Below, one piece after another: positions 11,765-25,609 of a DNA stretch of 64,000 bases. Source of the DNA: Lachnospiraceae bacterium. GTDB taxonomy: Bacteria > Bacillota > Clostridia > Lachnospirales > Lachnospiraceae. The DNA is taken from NCBI GenBank assembly GCA_020860755.1, contig JAJBTQ010000008.1:27328-91327 (forward strand), written 5' to 3'. Made by a program: the position numbers and the translations under genes. How positions within the stretch are numbered: position 1 is the stretch's first letter; each line of letters begins with the position of its first letter. The notes beneath the pieces were generated by a model. The model did no database searches. It saw nothing but the letters and a program-made list of their open reading frames with translations, and had not been told where the DNA came from.

Positions 11765-12244
11765 CTACTCCTCCGTCTTTTTCAAAAACTCGTTGTAAAT
11801 CTCTTCATCCGTCATGTCCGAATTGGCACTCGACACGATCTTGACAGCGGCCTGCATAGCAAGATCGCCAATCTCGGCCTGCGCTTCCTGGAGCGCTTTT
11901 TCGCGCTCCCGTTCCACATCGAGGTTGGCATTTTTTAAGAGCTCCGTCGCTTTGTTCTGCGCGTCGCCGACGATCTGCTTATACTGGTCCTCTCCCCGCT
12001 TCTGCGCGTTCTCTATGATCTGCACAGACTCCTGCTTTGCGCCGGAGAGAGAATCCTCGTATTGCTTCTTTAGGCTCTCCGCTTCTTTATTCTTTTTATC
12101 AGCGGTCGCAAACTGATCGTCTATCATCTGCCTTCTCTTATCGATGATATTGAGAACCGGACGAAACAGAGGGATCCAAAGTACAACAATGAAAATGATC
12201 AGATTGATAAAGACCCAGATCATATTTGAATCGATTCTTAACAT
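11765..12244 (-). CDS. atpF: Fo ATP synthase b subunit
   Basis: Single TM N-terminus followed by a coiled coil; operon position. Confidence 0.9.
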   Translation of the reverse strand: MLRIDSNMIWVFINLIIFIVVLWIPLFRPVLNIIDKRRQMIDDQFATADKKNKEAESLKKQYEDSLSGAKQESVQIIENAQKRGEDQYKQIVGDAQNKATELLKNANLDVEREREKALQEAQAEIGDLAMQAAVKIVSSANSDMTDEEIYNEFLKKTEE

Positions 12245-12313
12245 AACGCAAGTCCTTCCTTACATTTCCTTACATGAATCGTGACCCGATGAGCATAACT
12301 CTCCCTGCGGGAA

Positions 12314-12538
12314 TTACGACCCACTATTGAGCATAACAATGATAAGGATCGCGACAACCATCCCGTAAATAGCGGTTGCCTCCGCCAATGCGCATCCAAG
12401 CAAAAGATTCCGCATGATCTTACCGTCAGCCTCCGGCTGTCTCGCTACCGCGTCCACGGCTCTGCTCGTTGCAATGCCGATTCCGATACCGGCTCCGATT
12501 CCAGTGATTGCTGCAATTCCAGCTCCAAGTGCTACCAT
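12314..12538 (-). CDS. atpE: Fo ATP synthase c subunit
   Basis: Two-TM proteolipid with [29 protein letters not shown]. Confidence 0.95.
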   Translation of the reverse strand: MVALGAGIAAITGIGAGIGIGIATSRAVDAVARQPEADGKIMRNLLLGCALAEATAIYGMVVAILIIVMLNSGS

Positions 12539-12569
12539 AATTTCTCTCCTTTTCTTAAAAAATTTTTGG

Positions 12570-13268
12570 CTAACCTTCTACTGCTTCATTCAAATATAGG
12601 GCGGTCAGGAATACGAAAACATATGCCTGTAAAAGTCCATCAAATATATCAAAGTATAGGCTTAAGACCATGGGGACGACCTCGGGGATCGCCATCTTGA
12701 TCAGCTCCATGATCACGAACGCACCGACAACGTTGCCGAAAAGTCGCATACAGAGCGAAAACGGCCGGATTATGATCTCCAGTACGTTAAGAGGTGTCAT
12801 AATGGCAACGGGCTCCGTAAAGCTCTTGGCCCATCGTCTTACTCCGTTCGCATGAATCCCGGCGTATTCGACGACTACGATACTCATAACTGCCAGGGCA
12901 ATGGTTACGTTTAGATCCTTTGTCGGCGGCTTTACGCCAAACAGGCCCGTGATATTCGCGATGCCGATAAACGTGCACACACACATCAGATAGGGGGCAT
13001 AGATCTTTGCGCCTCCCTCGAGCATACCGTCGAACATGTTATAGTACCATTCGATGCAAAATTCAACAAACAGCTGTTTCTTGTTTGGATTTTTCACTCG
13101 CAGATTGCGGGACAAGATGAACGCAACGATAAACACGGCAGCCATAATAAACCACATGACCACGATAGACTCGTCAATTTCGATCCCTTTTCCGATCGGA
13201 ATCGTAAATGACGTCTTCACTGTCAAGTCGTCCATCAATTCTTTTCCGATATTGCTTCCCGTAGCCAT
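12570..13268 (-). CDS. atpB: Fo ATP synthase a subunit
   Basis: ...[20 protein letters not shown]... TM protein; ATG after AAGGGGGTG. Confidence 0.9.
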   Translation of the reverse strand: MATGSNIGKELMDDLTVKTSFTIPIGKGIEIDESIVVMWFIMAAVFIVAFILSRNLRVKNPNKKQLFVEFCIEWYYNMFDGMLEGGAKIYAPYLMCVCTFIGIANITGLFGVKPPTKDLNVTIALAVMSIVVVEYAGIHANGVRRWAKSFTEPVAIMTPLNVLEIIIRPFSLCMRLFGNVVGAFVIMELIKMAIPEVVPMVLSLYFDIFDGLLQAYVFVFLTALYLNEAVEG

Positions 13269-13457
13269 CACCCCCTTTCCAAAGGGATAGGTCTCCTTTT
13301 TGTCTTATAAAAGAGCGTTCCAAATAGCATTATACCTCATCTTATGAGAAAAATCACTATAAAATTAAACTTTTTGTAAAATCCCAGTTTTGTGATGAGA
13401 ATACTTCCGCTTTTTTCTAAAAAATGCCGGTGCATCCCGCATCGGCCTGCCTCATCT

Positions 13458-14216
13458 TCAGCCGCGGATCACGTCGCCCATATCATAGAGCCCTGCCGGT
13501 TTTCCGGCAAGGAAGTGGGCGGCCGCAATGGCTCCCTTCGCGAAGATCGATCTGGAGTTCGCCACATGCTTTAAAGAGACGATCTCATCCGTACCGCAGA
13601 ACATTACCTCGTGCTCCCCGACGATATTGCCGCCGCGGATGGACTGGATTCCGATCTCATACTTTCCGCGCTGCTTGCGCTCTGAGCTGCGGTCGAACTT
13701 GTAGTCATAGGCGTCGTTCATGGCCTCGTTGACTGCGTCCGCCAGCGCAAGGGCCGTTCCGCTCGGCGCGTCCAGCTTTCGGTTGTGGTGCTTTTCTAAA
13801 ATCTCAATGTCAAAGCCGGCTCCCGCGAGTGCCCGCGCCGCCGGTTTTAAGAGTTCGATCAGCGTGTTGATGCCGAGGGACATGTTGGCCGATTGTAAGA
13901 CAGCCACTTCCCTTGCCGCTTCCCGCACTACTTCCTCCTGATCATCTGAAAGCCCTGTCGTGCACAGGACGAGAGGAATGCGATTCTCAACACAGTGGGC
14001 GATCACCCCGTCGACACAGCTTGCAGTGGAAAAATCGATCACGACATCGGCAGCCTCGCTGCAGTCTGTGATCGCCTCGTAGACCGGATAGTCATAATTC
14101 TTCTCCGTATTGATATCTACGCCCGCCACGATCGTGGTATCTTCTTCGGCCGCGCACAGGTCGCTGATCACCCTGCCCATCTGGCCGTTGCATCCGTTCA
14201 TGATCACTTTTATCAT
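13458..14216 (-). CDS. dapB: 4-hydroxy-tetrahydrodipicolinate reductase
   Basis: MIKVIMNGCNGQMGRVI..., EKHHNRKLDAPSGTALALAD. Confidence 0.95.
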   Translation of the reverse strand: MIKVIMNGCNGQMGRVISDLCAAEEDTTIVAGVDINTEKNYDYPVYEAITDCSEAADVVIDFSTASCVDGVIAHCVENRIPLVLCTTGLSDDQEEVVREAAREVAVLQSANMSLGINTLIELLKPAARALAGAGFDIEILEKHHNRKLDAPSGTALALADAVNEAMNDAYDYKFDRSSERKQRGKYEIGIQSIRGGNIVGEHEVMFCGTDEIVSLKHVANSRSIFAKGAIAAAHFLAGKPAGLYDMGDVIRG

Positions 14217-14328
14217 GCTTCCGGTTCCTCCTGTATATAAAAACTATTGCACTGTAATTATCAGGCCCCCGCAGAGCCCTGCGGGGGCGCAAACATTTCG
14301 TCTCAAAATATCGCTGTATAGCCCAAAA

Positions 14329-15213
14329 TTACAACAAGCCGAAATTAGTAAGCTCCTGCTTAAGGACTTCCCGGTGCGGCTCCTCCATCTCCGTGAGCGG
14401 AGGACGCAGCGGTCCGGCCGGCATACCAAGGATCTCCATAGCTGCCTTGACTGGAATAGGGTTCACCTCGCTGAAAAGCGCATTGATAAGCGGAACAGCG
14501 TCGAGCTGGATCTTCATCGCCTTTTCGCGGTCCCCCTCAAGATATTCCATCACCATATCGTGAGTCTGCTGCGGCGCCACATTGGACAGCACCGAGATCA
14601 CGCCGATCCCTCCGATGGAGAGCAGCGGCAGGACCTGTCCGTCCTCACCGGAGTAGAGCTCCAGTTTGCCGTCGCAAAGATGCATCATCTCCGCCGACTG
14701 CGCAAGATTGCCCGCGGCATCCTTGATGCCCACGATGTTGGGTACATTCTTTGTAAGCTCCGCAACCGTAGCCGGAAGAATGTTGCAGCCGGTCCTGGAG
14801 GGAACATTATAGATGATAAGAGGCGCCTTGATCGCGTTGGCAACAGCCGTATAATGCGCCACAAGGCCCTTTTGTGTCGCCTTGTTGTAGTAGGGAGTCA
14901 CAACAAGCACGCCATCCACTCCGCAGCTGTCAGCCGCCTGGGACAGCTCAATGGCCGTCCGGGTGCTGTTGCTTCCCGACCCCGCAATGACAGGGATCCG
15001 GTGTTTTGTAAACTCAACTGCGGCACGGATCACATCCACGTGCTCCGCCTCCGTCAGTGTAGCGCTCTCCCCCGTAGTGCCCGCGATGATAATGGCATCC
15101 GTTCCGTGATCGATCTGATAATTGATGTTGGACTCCAGCGCATCGTAGTCCACCTCATAGTTATCCTTCATCGGTGTCACGATCGCGACACCTGCTCCTG
15201 TGAAAATAGGCAT
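14329..15213 (-). CDS. dapA: 4-hydroxy-tetrahydrodipicolinate synthase
   Basis: IIIAGTTGESATLTEAEH, YNVPSRTGCNI, GIKDAAGN. Confidence 0.95.
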   Translation of the reverse strand: MPIFTGAGVAIVTPMKDNYEVDYDALESNINYQIDHGTDAIIIAGTTGESATLTEAEHVDVIRAAVEFTKHRIPVIAGSGSNSTRTAIELSQAADSCGVDGVLVVTPYYNKATQKGLVAHYTAVANAIKAPLIIYNVPSRTGCNILPATVAELTKNVPNIVGIKDAAGNLAQSAEMMHLCDGKLELYSGEDGQVLPLLSIGGIGVISVLSNVAPQQTHDMVMEYLEGDREKAMKIQLDAVPLINALFSEVNPIPVKAAMEILGMPAGPLRPPLTEMEEPHREVLKQELTNFGLL

Positions 15214-15310
15214 ATCGATTCCTCCTGATACTCCCCATTGTAAAAAAAGGCCGGAAAAATGTCAACCGCCCGGAAACCTCCGGGCAGTCCGATCTGACCG
15301 CTTCTTACGG

Positions 15311-15802
15311 TCAGCTTAATTTTTCGGTTCGGATCTCGAAAATATCATCTGCATAGTCATGCAGGCACGCTCCGAGGACACGTCCCGTCAAAATGATGTC
15401 CATGTCATCCGGTCTCTGTTCCAAAAGACCGACCAGATCCTCCTCCGTGACGATCCCCTCATCCGCCAGGCCGAGTACCTCATCTAAGATCAGCCTGCTG
15501 CACTCTGCCGTCTGAAAGACTTTGTGAACATAGCTGAGGCCATTTATCATATTCCTCTGCTCTTCGAGCTGTTCCGGCTGCGAGAGCTCACTGTAGTACT
15601 TTTGAGACTTTTGAAAACGGAATACCCGGATCTCCGGCTCCAACCGCTCCAGATAAACAATCTCCTCCGTATCCTTCTTTTTTAAAAACTCGATCACAAC
15701 AACAGAGCCGTGGTGACATGCCTCCTGAATCGCATAACCAAGCGCTGCTGAAGTCTTTCCCTTTCCGTTCCCGTAAATAACCTGAACCTTTCCTCTGGCC
15801 AC
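15311..15802 (-). CDS. Cob(I)yrinic acid a,c-diamide adenosyltransferase-like protein (CobO/BtuR family)
   Basis: VIYGNGKGKTSAALGYAIQ P-loop, LILDEVLGLADEGIV, LTGR. Confidence 0.8.
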   Translation of the reverse strand: MARGKVQVIYGNGKGKTSAALGYAIQEACHHGSVVVIEFLKKKDTEEIVYLERLEPEIRVFRFQKSQKYYSELSQPEQLEEQRNMINGLSYVHKVFQTAECSRLILDEVLGLADEGIVTEEDLVGLLEQRPDDMDIILTGRVLGACLHDYADDIFEIRTEKLS

Positions 15803-15964
15803 GGTTTGTCCCTCCTCCGGTTATTCTCATAAAAATCATAAGTAAAATACCATACCCCTGCCAAAATTACAACTGTGTTTTTATAAGAAAAAAAGCGCTT
15901 AAACCGGTAATTTTTCGTTAATTTTTTCGCCTAAAAAGTTCGAAAAAAGCAAGACAATATCTGC

Positions 15965-15993
15965 TTGCAAAACGAAAGAAATATCGCTATACT
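15965..15993 (+). promoter_or_regulatory. SigmaA promoter TTGCAA-N17-TATACT of typA
   Basis: Hexamers with 17-nt spacer about 40 bp upstream of the start codon. Confidence 0.75.
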
Positions 15994-16031
15994 GTTGCAT
16001 GTTGGAAAAAAACAAGAAGGAGGGCCCGGTT

Positions 16032-17864
<1,833 letters not shown>

Positions 17865-17890
17865 GAGTGAAAACCGGGCAGCACTATATA

Positions 17891-17930
17891 AAACAGGCCT
17901 GTGCAGAATATCTGCACAGGCCTTGTTTCA
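17891..17930. terminator. Bidirectional terminator AACAGGCCTGTGCAGA...TCTGCACAGGCCTTGTT between typA and dapL
   Basis: Long perfect hairpin in a convergent intergenic region. Confidence 0.85.
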
Positions 17931-17954
17931 TAATTATGTTATCCGCTGTTTAGC

Positions 17955-19169
17955 TTACAGCGCCTTGATCCGCTCTAATGCTGCCATCGTGTTCTCATGC
18001 GTGCCGAACGCTGTTAATCGGAAGTAGCCCTCTCCGCTCGGTCCGAAGCCGGATCCGGGCGTTCCGACCACATTCGCTGTGTCAAGCAAATAGTCAAAAA
18101 ATTCCCACGAGCTCATTCCATCCGGCGTCGCAAGCCAGATATACGGTGCATTCACGCCGCCGTATATCTCAAAACCGGCTTCCGTAAGCCCGCTTCGAAT
18201 CGCAGACGCGTTCCACATATAGTAGGCAACCAGGTCTTTGATCTGTGCCTTCCCGGCGTCGCTGTAGACTGCCTCTCCCGCACGCTGCACGATATAGGGC
18301 GCTCCGTTGAATTTTGTACCGTGGCGCCTCGCCCACATGGCGTTTAATGAGACCTCCCCGCACTTCAATTCCTTGGGGACAACCGTATATCCGAGACGGA
18401 CTCCGGTAAATCCGGCGTTCTTCGAAAAGCTCTTCATCTCGATCGCACAGGTGACAGCTCCGTCACACTCATAGATGGTGTGAGGTACGTTATCTTCCGT
18501 GATATAGGCCTCGTAGGCACCGTCATAGAGGATCACCGCGCCGACGCGGTTCGCATAGTCTACCCAACCCTGAAGCTGATCCTTTGTAAGCGTCGTTCCC
18601 GTCGGATTATTCGGCAGGCACAAATAGATCAGATCCGGCGTCTGCTCCGGGAAATCCGGCACAAACCCGTTTTCCTTCACGCAGGGCATATAGATCACAT
18701 CACTCCACATCCCGGTATCGGGGTCGTACGTCCCGGTCCGGCCGGCCATTACATTGGAGTCCACGTACACCGGGTAGACAGGATCACATACCGCTACGCG
18801 GTCGCTCACATCGAAGATCTCCTGAATATTGGCGGAGTCACTCTTCGCTCCGTCCGAGACAAAGATCTCATTCGGGCCGATACTGCAGCCTCTGGCTTTA
18901 TAATCATTCTCCGCGATCGCGTTTCTGAGGAAGTCATAGCCGAGATCCGGCGCATAGCCGCGGAACGTCTCGGCCTGTCCCATCTCGTCGACCGCCTTAT
19001 GCAGTGCATCGATGACGGCAGGTGCCAGCGGCTGCGTGACGTCTCCGATGCCTAAGCGGATCAGCTCCTTATCCGGATGGGCATCCTGATATTCGTTCAC
19101 TTTCTTTGCGATCGTGCTGAACAGATAGCTTCCCGGAAGCTTTTGATAGTTTTCGTTGACTTTAAACAT
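17955..19169 (-). CDS. dapL: LL-diaminopimelate aminotransferase
   Basis: [48 protein letters not shown]...; PLP motif [15 protein letters not shown]. Confidence 0.93.
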   Translation of the reverse strand: MFKVNENYQKLPGSYLFSTIAKKVNEYQDAHPDKELIRLGIGDVTQPLAPAVIDALHKAVDEMGQAETFRGYAPDLGYDFLRNAIAENDYKARGCSIGPNEIFVSDGAKSDSANIQEIFDVSDRVAVCDPVYPVYVDSNVMAGRTGTYDPDTGMWSDVIYMPCVKENGFVPDFPEQTPDLIYLCLPNNPTGTTLTKDQLQGWVDYANRVGAVILYDGAYEAYITEDNVPHTIYECDGAVTCAIEMKSFSKNAGFTGVRLGYTVVPKELKCGEVSLNAMWARRHGTKFNGAPYIVQRAGEAVYSDAGKAQIKDLVAYYMWNASAIRSGLTEAGFEIYGGVNAPYIWLATPDGMSSWEFFDYLLDTANVVGTPGSGFGPSGEGYFRLTAFGTHENTMAALERIKAL

Positions 19170-19234
19170 GATGTCAGCTCCTTTATATTTATTGCGTAAA
19201 GTATAGCATGAAAATCTTGGAACACGCAACATCG

Positions 19235-19783
19235 TTACGTATCCAACATAGCCAGGATCATCTGCGCCGTCTCGGTAAACGATGTCCCGTTGTCCATGCT
19301 GGTCTTCTGCAGGTAGCGGTGAGCCTCATTCTCCGTCATGTTGTTTCGGGACATGAGGATCCCCTTGGCCTGCTCAATGATCGCCTGCTCCTCCGGAGAA
19401 CGCGTCTGCGGCCTGCCCTTTCTGCTCTTTCGCGCCCGGCGGACATTGTAGAGAACCATCTCCATGGTGGAGAGCAGTTCATGGGCCTGCAGGGGCAGGG
19501 ACAGACTGATCACGTCAGGGTCTCCGTTTGAGGCCCAGTCCTCCCGTGATGTGATGGTGACCATCTGAAACTCCGCAGGAAGATATTCATTTAGTTCGCG
19601 ATACATCATGTCCGGAAGGTGGTAAGCGCAGATGACGATCCCGTCATCCAGTTCGTTCGTCTCCTGAATCACCTGGGCGCCGGTCGTACAGATCCCGACC
19701 ACATGAAACCCATTGCGGACAAGTATCGCTCTTATTTTTTCCCCGACTTCCGTCTTGGGGAACGCAATAATAATCCCTGTCAC
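19235..19783 (-). CDS. ANTAR-domain RNA-binding antiterminator with receiver-like N-terminus lacking the phospho-acceptor Asp
   Basis: C-terminal [47 protein letters not shown] is [15 protein letters not shown] replaces the expected xxxDxxLPD. Confidence 0.88.
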   Translation of the reverse strand: MTGIIIAFPKTEVGEKIRAILVRNGFHVVGICTTGAQVIQETNELDDGIVICAYHLPDMMYRELNEYLPAEFQMVTITSREDWASNGDPDVISLSLPLQAHELLSTMEMVLYNVRRARKSRKGRPQTRSPEEQAIIEQAKGILMSRNNMTENEAHRYLQKTSMDNGTSFTETAQMILAMLDT

Positions 19784-19801
19784 GCCGCTTTGCCGCCTTC
19801 T

Positions 19802-21133
19802 TTAATATTTATTCAGATACTCACTCACTTCCCACTCACTGACCGTACGGCAGTAAGCTTCCCATTCTCTCCTCTTTGCATCCAGATAGGCTGCGGTGAT
19901 GTGCTCACCCAGGATCTCGCGGACAAAGGCGTCTTCCTCCATCGCATCCAGCGCAGTATTCAGATTCTCGGGCAGCTGGCGGATGCCGAGTTCCTGACAC
20001 TCCTCAGCAGTCAACTCATATATGTTTTTTGTAACGCACGGCGGAGGCAGGATCTTGTTTTTGATCCCGTCCAGTCCGGCCGACAGGCAGAGTGCCAGCG
20101 CCAGATACGGATTCGCCGCGGAATCCGGGTTCCGAAGCTCGATGCGCATGTTCCCTTCCAAAATAGAGGGGATGCGGATCAGCGGACTTCTGTTCTTGAC
20201 CGACCATGCGATGTGAACCGGTGCTTCAAAGCCGGATATCAATCTCTTGTATGAATTGACAAGGGGATTCGTAACGGCGGACATACCGTAGACATGCTGC
20301 ATCAGACCCCCTATAAAATAGTAGGCCTCCTGGCTCAGCCCGTTCTCGTCAGACGAGTCGAAAAATACGTTCTTTCCATCCTTGGAGAGCGACATATTAA
20401 TGTGCATACCGGACCCATTGGCCTCCACTTTCGGTTTCGGCATAAACGTTGCATACATACCATGGCGCTTGGCCACCGTCTTGATCGCCAGTTTGGCTGT
20501 CATGATGTCGTCAGCTGCGCAAAGAGCCGGCCCGTACTTGAAGTCGATCTCCTGTTGACCAGGAGACACCTCATGATGGGAAGCCTCAACCTCAAATCCC
20601 ATCTCTTCGAGTGTCAGGACCATGTCACGTCTCGCGTTCTCTCCAAAGTCGTTGGGTCCCATCTCAAAATAACCTGCGATCTCTCCGGTATGTGTAGTGG
20701 GAAGTCCTGTATCGTCCATGTCAAACAGGAAAAACTCCAACTCCGGTCCGACCTCAAGGGTATAGCCGGTTTCCTCCAACTGCCGGATGGCCTTCTTTAA
20801 CGCCAGCCGGGGATCCCCTTCAAACGGAGTGTCCTCCGGGCGATAGATGTCACAGATAAAGCGCGCCACCTTACCCTGCTGCGGTCTCCACGGAAAGATC
20901 GTGAACGTGTCAAGATCCGGATGGAGAAAGAGATCCGACTCTTCGATCTGCACAAACCCTTCAATGGAAGACCCGTCGAACATGCACTGATTGTCCAGCG
21001 CCCGATCCAACTGGCTGCTCGTGATCGCCACGTTCTTAAGCTGTCCGAAAATATCCGTAAACTGAAGCCGGATAAACTCGATATCCTCCTCCCGGACGAT
21101 CTGCATGATATCCTCTTTTGTGTACTTACTCAT
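19802..21133 (-). CDS. glnA: Type I glutamine synthetase
   Basis: MFDGSSIEGFVQIEESD, VEANGSGMHINMS, RIPSILEGNMRIELRNPDSAANPYLALA. Confidence 0.96.
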   Translation of the reverse strand: MSKYTKEDIMQIVREEDIEFIRLQFTDIFGQLKNVAITSSQLDRALDNQCMFDGSSIEGFVQIEESDLFLHPDLDTFTIFPWRPQQGKVARFICDIYRPEDTPFEGDPRLALKKAIRQLEETGYTLEVGPELEFFLFDMDDTGLPTTHTGEIAGYFEMGPNDFGENARRDMVLTLEEMGFEVEASHHEVSPGQQEIDFKYGPALCAADDIMTAKLAIKTVAKRHGMYATFMPKPKVEANGSGMHINMSLSKDGKNVFFDSSDENGLSQEAYYFIGGLMQHVYGMSAVTNPLVNSYKRLISGFEAPVHIAWSVKNRSPLIRIPSILEGNMRIELRNPDSAANPYLALALCLSAGLDGIKNKILPPPCVTKNIYELTAEECQELGIRQLPENLNTALDAMEEDAFVREILGEHITAAYLDAKRREWEAYCRTVSEWEVSEYLNKY

Positions 21134-21294
21134 AGTGTCCCCTCCTGAACTGAATTCTTCTAAAATATAGAGAAGCCGACACTCATCCCGAAAGAGACTT
21201 CTTTGTCGGCATCTTGTCTATAAGTTTATTTTCGGCATAAGTATAGCATATCTTTTTATGTTATACCAGCAGAAGTTATATGTTGCAAACTGCA

Positions 21295-21485
21295 AAAAAC
21301 CGCCGTGCGCTTTGCATGAGCAGACGGTAGGCAGATTTTTGCAGGTTTCCCGAGCATAGCTCCTGCTGCGGAGACGTGTCTGAGCCCGCTTAAGCGGGCG
21401 AGTTCGCGAGAGCAGCAGGTTATAGGCGGCGCAAGGGGAGCGCAAAAATCAACGTGTCTGCGATGCAAAGCGCACGGCGGTTTTT
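21295..21485. repeat. Large near-palindromic element (about 191 bp): outer arms AAAAACCGCCGTGCGCTTTGCAT, core GCCCGCTTAAGCGGGC at 21384-21399
   Basis: 23-bp perfect outer inverted repeats (21295-21317 / 21463-21485) and a 16-bp perfect central palindrome, with further partial matches between. Confidence 0.85.
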
Positions 21486-21513
21486 AGTTTTTACTTTTTA
21501 TAATTTAATTCAT

Positions 21514-22287
21514 TTACTTGCAGATCTCCAGCACCTTCTCCAGCTGCATCTCCCCTCCGAACAGATCCAGCGCACTCCCGATCGTCACATCAAGCCGGTC
21601 TCTCCCCCACACGCGCAGGTCCTCAAGATCCGAATAGCTCCCGATCCCGCCGGCATACGTGACAGGGATCCGGCTCCAGCTGCCGAGCAGCTCGACTAAC
21701 TCCCGCTCAACACCCGACGCCTGCCCTTCGGCATCCACGCCATGGATGAGAAATTCATCCGCATAGCTGCGCAGTCCGTCCAGCAGCCCGGGCCAGATCT
21801 TCTCGTCGGTAAACTTCTGCCAGCGGTCCGTGACGACATAGTAATCGCCGTCCCTCTTCCGACAGCTCAAGTCCAGCACCAGATGCTCCTTGCCGGCAGC
21901 TTTTACCAGCTCCTCCAGCCGGTCGTAATCCACCATCCCGTCGCGGAACACATAGGACGTGACGATCACATGGCTCGCGCCGGCTTTTAAATACTCCTCT
22001 GCGTTCTCCGGCGTGATGCTGCCTCCCACCATGAGCCCCTCCGGGTAGGCGCGCAGGCAGGACAGCGCCTGCTGCTTCGACTCCTCATAATACTGGGACT
22101 CGCTTCCGTTGAGTATGATAACATGACCGCCGCACAGCCCGTGATCCTTATAGATCTCGGCATAATAGGCACCGTCGTGCTCCGAGACAAAGTTCTCGAT
22201 CGCGCGGTCCCCGTCATCACTCAAGGACCCTCCCACGATCTGTTTTACCTTTCCGTTGTGAATGTCAATACAAGGTCGAAATTTCAT
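21514..22287 (-). CDS. hisA: Eukaryotic-type phosphoribosylformimino-5-aminoimidazole carboxamide ribotide isomerase (HIS6-like HisA)
   Basis: MKFRPCIDIHNGKVKQIVGGSL...FLIHGVDAEGQASGVERELVELL...TYAGGIGSYSDLEDL...LDVTIGSALDLFGG resembles yeast His6-type, not canonical bacterial HisA. Confidence 0.85.
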   Translation of the reverse strand: MKFRPCIDIHNGKVKQIVGGSLSDDGDRAIENFVSEHDGAYYAEIYKDHGLCGGHVIILNGSESQYYEESKQQALSCLRAYPEGLMVGGSITPENAEEYLKAGASHVIVTSYVFRDGMVDYDRLEELVKAAGKEHLVLDLSCRKRDGDYYVVTDRWQKFTDEKIWPGLLDGLRSYADEFLIHGVDAEGQASGVERELVELLGSWSRIPVTYAGGIGSYSDLEDLRVWGRDRLDVTIGSALDLFGGEMQLEKVLEICK

Positions 22288-22306
22288 AGCTCTACTCCTG
22301 GTTTGA

Positions 22307-23989
<1,683 letters not shown>

Positions 23990-24055
23990 ACCTGTTAAAA
24001 TTCCCGATTCAAAAGCCGGCAGGATCTGCCGGCTTTCTTAATTGTATGCGTTCGG

Positions 24056-25429
24056 CTACGTTTTTTCGCTTTCTTCGTCCCGCAAAGGCCAGTCGGCGTG
24101 GTTCACCGTCCTTCGGTACACGAGCACTGCGATAGCCGCCGTGATAAACTCCGTGATCCAAAACGCGTTCCAAACCCGCTCCGGACCCAGAAACCGGCAC
24201 AGCATCCAGGCAATCGGCAGAATGATCACGACATAGCGGCACGCGGCGATGATCAGCGACTGGATGCCCTTTCCAAGCCCTTCCAACGCACCGGTCGATG
24301 TGACAGAGACTGCCGAGACGATAAACCCGGCACAGATGATCCGAAATGCCTTCGTTCCGATCGCAATGGTCTCCGGATTCGTCGAATAGAGTCCAACAAG
24401 TCCCTGCGCCGCGATGAGACAGATCACGGTCCCCGCCGCCATGATGAGTGCGCACATGCCGAGGGTCAACAGATAGAGTTTCCTCACTCTCTCCCGCTCT
24501 CCGGCGCCAAAATTATATCCGACTAAGGGTCTCAGCCCCTGGACAAATCCATTGGCCGGCAGGTAGAGGAAGGTCTGCAGTCTATAGTAGATGCCGAGCA
24601 CCACCACAAAGCTCTGGGAATACGCGGCTAGGATCGCGTTTAATGCGGAGATCAAAACAGACGGCAGCGCAAGGTTTAATGCCGCGGGAATACCGATCGC
24701 GTAGAGCCGCAGACTGATCTCTTTCTGCCCCGGAGCCAGATACTTCCGTCGCAGTTTCACAGGGATAGAGATCGTCTTAAAAAAGATGATATACATAATG
24801 AGGTTAACGACCTGACCGAACCCTGTTGCCAGCCCTGCTCCGGCGATCCCCATCTCGGGAAAGACCCCGACCCCAAAGATCAAAAGCGGATCCATGACAA
24901 TGTTGGTCAGACAGCCGCACATCAGACAGAGCATCGATACCTTCATCCGGCCCACACCCTGAAAGATCTTCTCGCAAACGAGTCCGATCATGATGATCAC
25001 AGAAAACGAAAACGCGATCCTCCCGTACAGCACCCCCATTGCGATCACCGCGGTATCTGAAGTGTATGCCGCCATAAAGCGCGGCAGGATCAGGATGGTT
25101 ATCACCATCAGGATCACCCCATGGATCACGGCAAAAAACATCCCGTTCGCGGCCGCCGTGTTTGCCTTGTCCGGCTCCTTTGCCCCGAGAAAATACGAGA
25201 TCAGGGCAGTGATCCCTATGCCGAAGCCGATCGCGATCGCATTGATCAGGTTCTGGAGCGGATAGACTAAGGAGAGCGCCGTCATCGCATCCTCGCTGAT
25301 CCTCGCCACAAAAAATGAGTCTACGATATTATAGAGCGAATTCACCAGCATTGAGACTACCATGGGCAGCGCCATGGACATCAAAAGAGGAAAGATCGGT
25401 TTTTCTTTCATAAAAGTCTCGTTGGACAT
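24056..25429 (-). CDS. MATE-family efflux transporter
   Basis: 12-TM protein: PIFPLLMSMALPMVVSMLVNSLYNIVDSFFVARISEDAMTALSLVYPLQNLI. Confidence 0.9.
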   Translation of the reverse strand: MSNETFMKEKPIFPLLMSMALPMVVSMLVNSLYNIVDSFFVARISEDAMTALSLVYPLQNLINAIAIGFGIGITALISYFLGAKEPDKANTAAANGMFFAVIHGVILMVITILILPRFMAAYTSDTAVIAMGVLYGRIAFSFSVIIMIGLVCEKIFQGVGRMKVSMLCLMCGCLTNIVMDPLLIFGVGVFPEMGIAGAGLATGFGQVVNLIMYIIFFKTISIPVKLRRKYLAPGQKEISLRLYAIGIPAALNLALPSVLISALNAILAAYSQSFVVVLGIYYRLQTFLYLPANGFVQGLRPLVGYNFGAGERERVRKLYLLTLGMCALIMAAGTVICLIAAQGLVGLYSTNPETIAIGTKAFRIICAGFIVSAVSVTSTGALEGLGKGIQSLIIAACRYVVIILPIAWMLCRFLGPERVWNAFWITEFITAAIAVLVYRRTVNHADWPLRDEESEKT

Positions 25430-25512
25430 TCCTTATCTCCCATCGATATGCATACGGCTGCATCAGCTGCGCATTCCCCTCATCGGGCCGGCATGACATA
25501 TCAAAAAAAACC

Positions 25513-25543
25513 ACACAGCGATCCAAAAGATCACTGTGTGGCG
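25513..25543 (-). terminator. Intrinsic terminator in the MATE gene leader: CCACACAGTGATC-TTTTG-GATCGCTGTGTGG-TTTTTTTT
   Basis: 13-bp stem plus 8 T; lies between a promoter-like sequence and the MATE start. Confidence 0.85.
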
Positions 25544-25609
25544 AAAAGCAGCTTCGCTGCAAAAATCCACAAAAAAGTTTTGTTCTTGTTCAGTTCCAAG
25601 TCAAGTATA

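Noticed and set aside
15214-15310. Lysine riboswitch upstream of dapA
   Set aside because: The gap is under 100 bp and contains only terminator-like hairpins; no L-box features.
21134-21260. Classical dual-hexaloop ANTAR target in the glnA leader
   Set aside because: One clear hairpin is present but I could not find two hexaloops with the A1/G4 pattern; kept only as a follow-up test.
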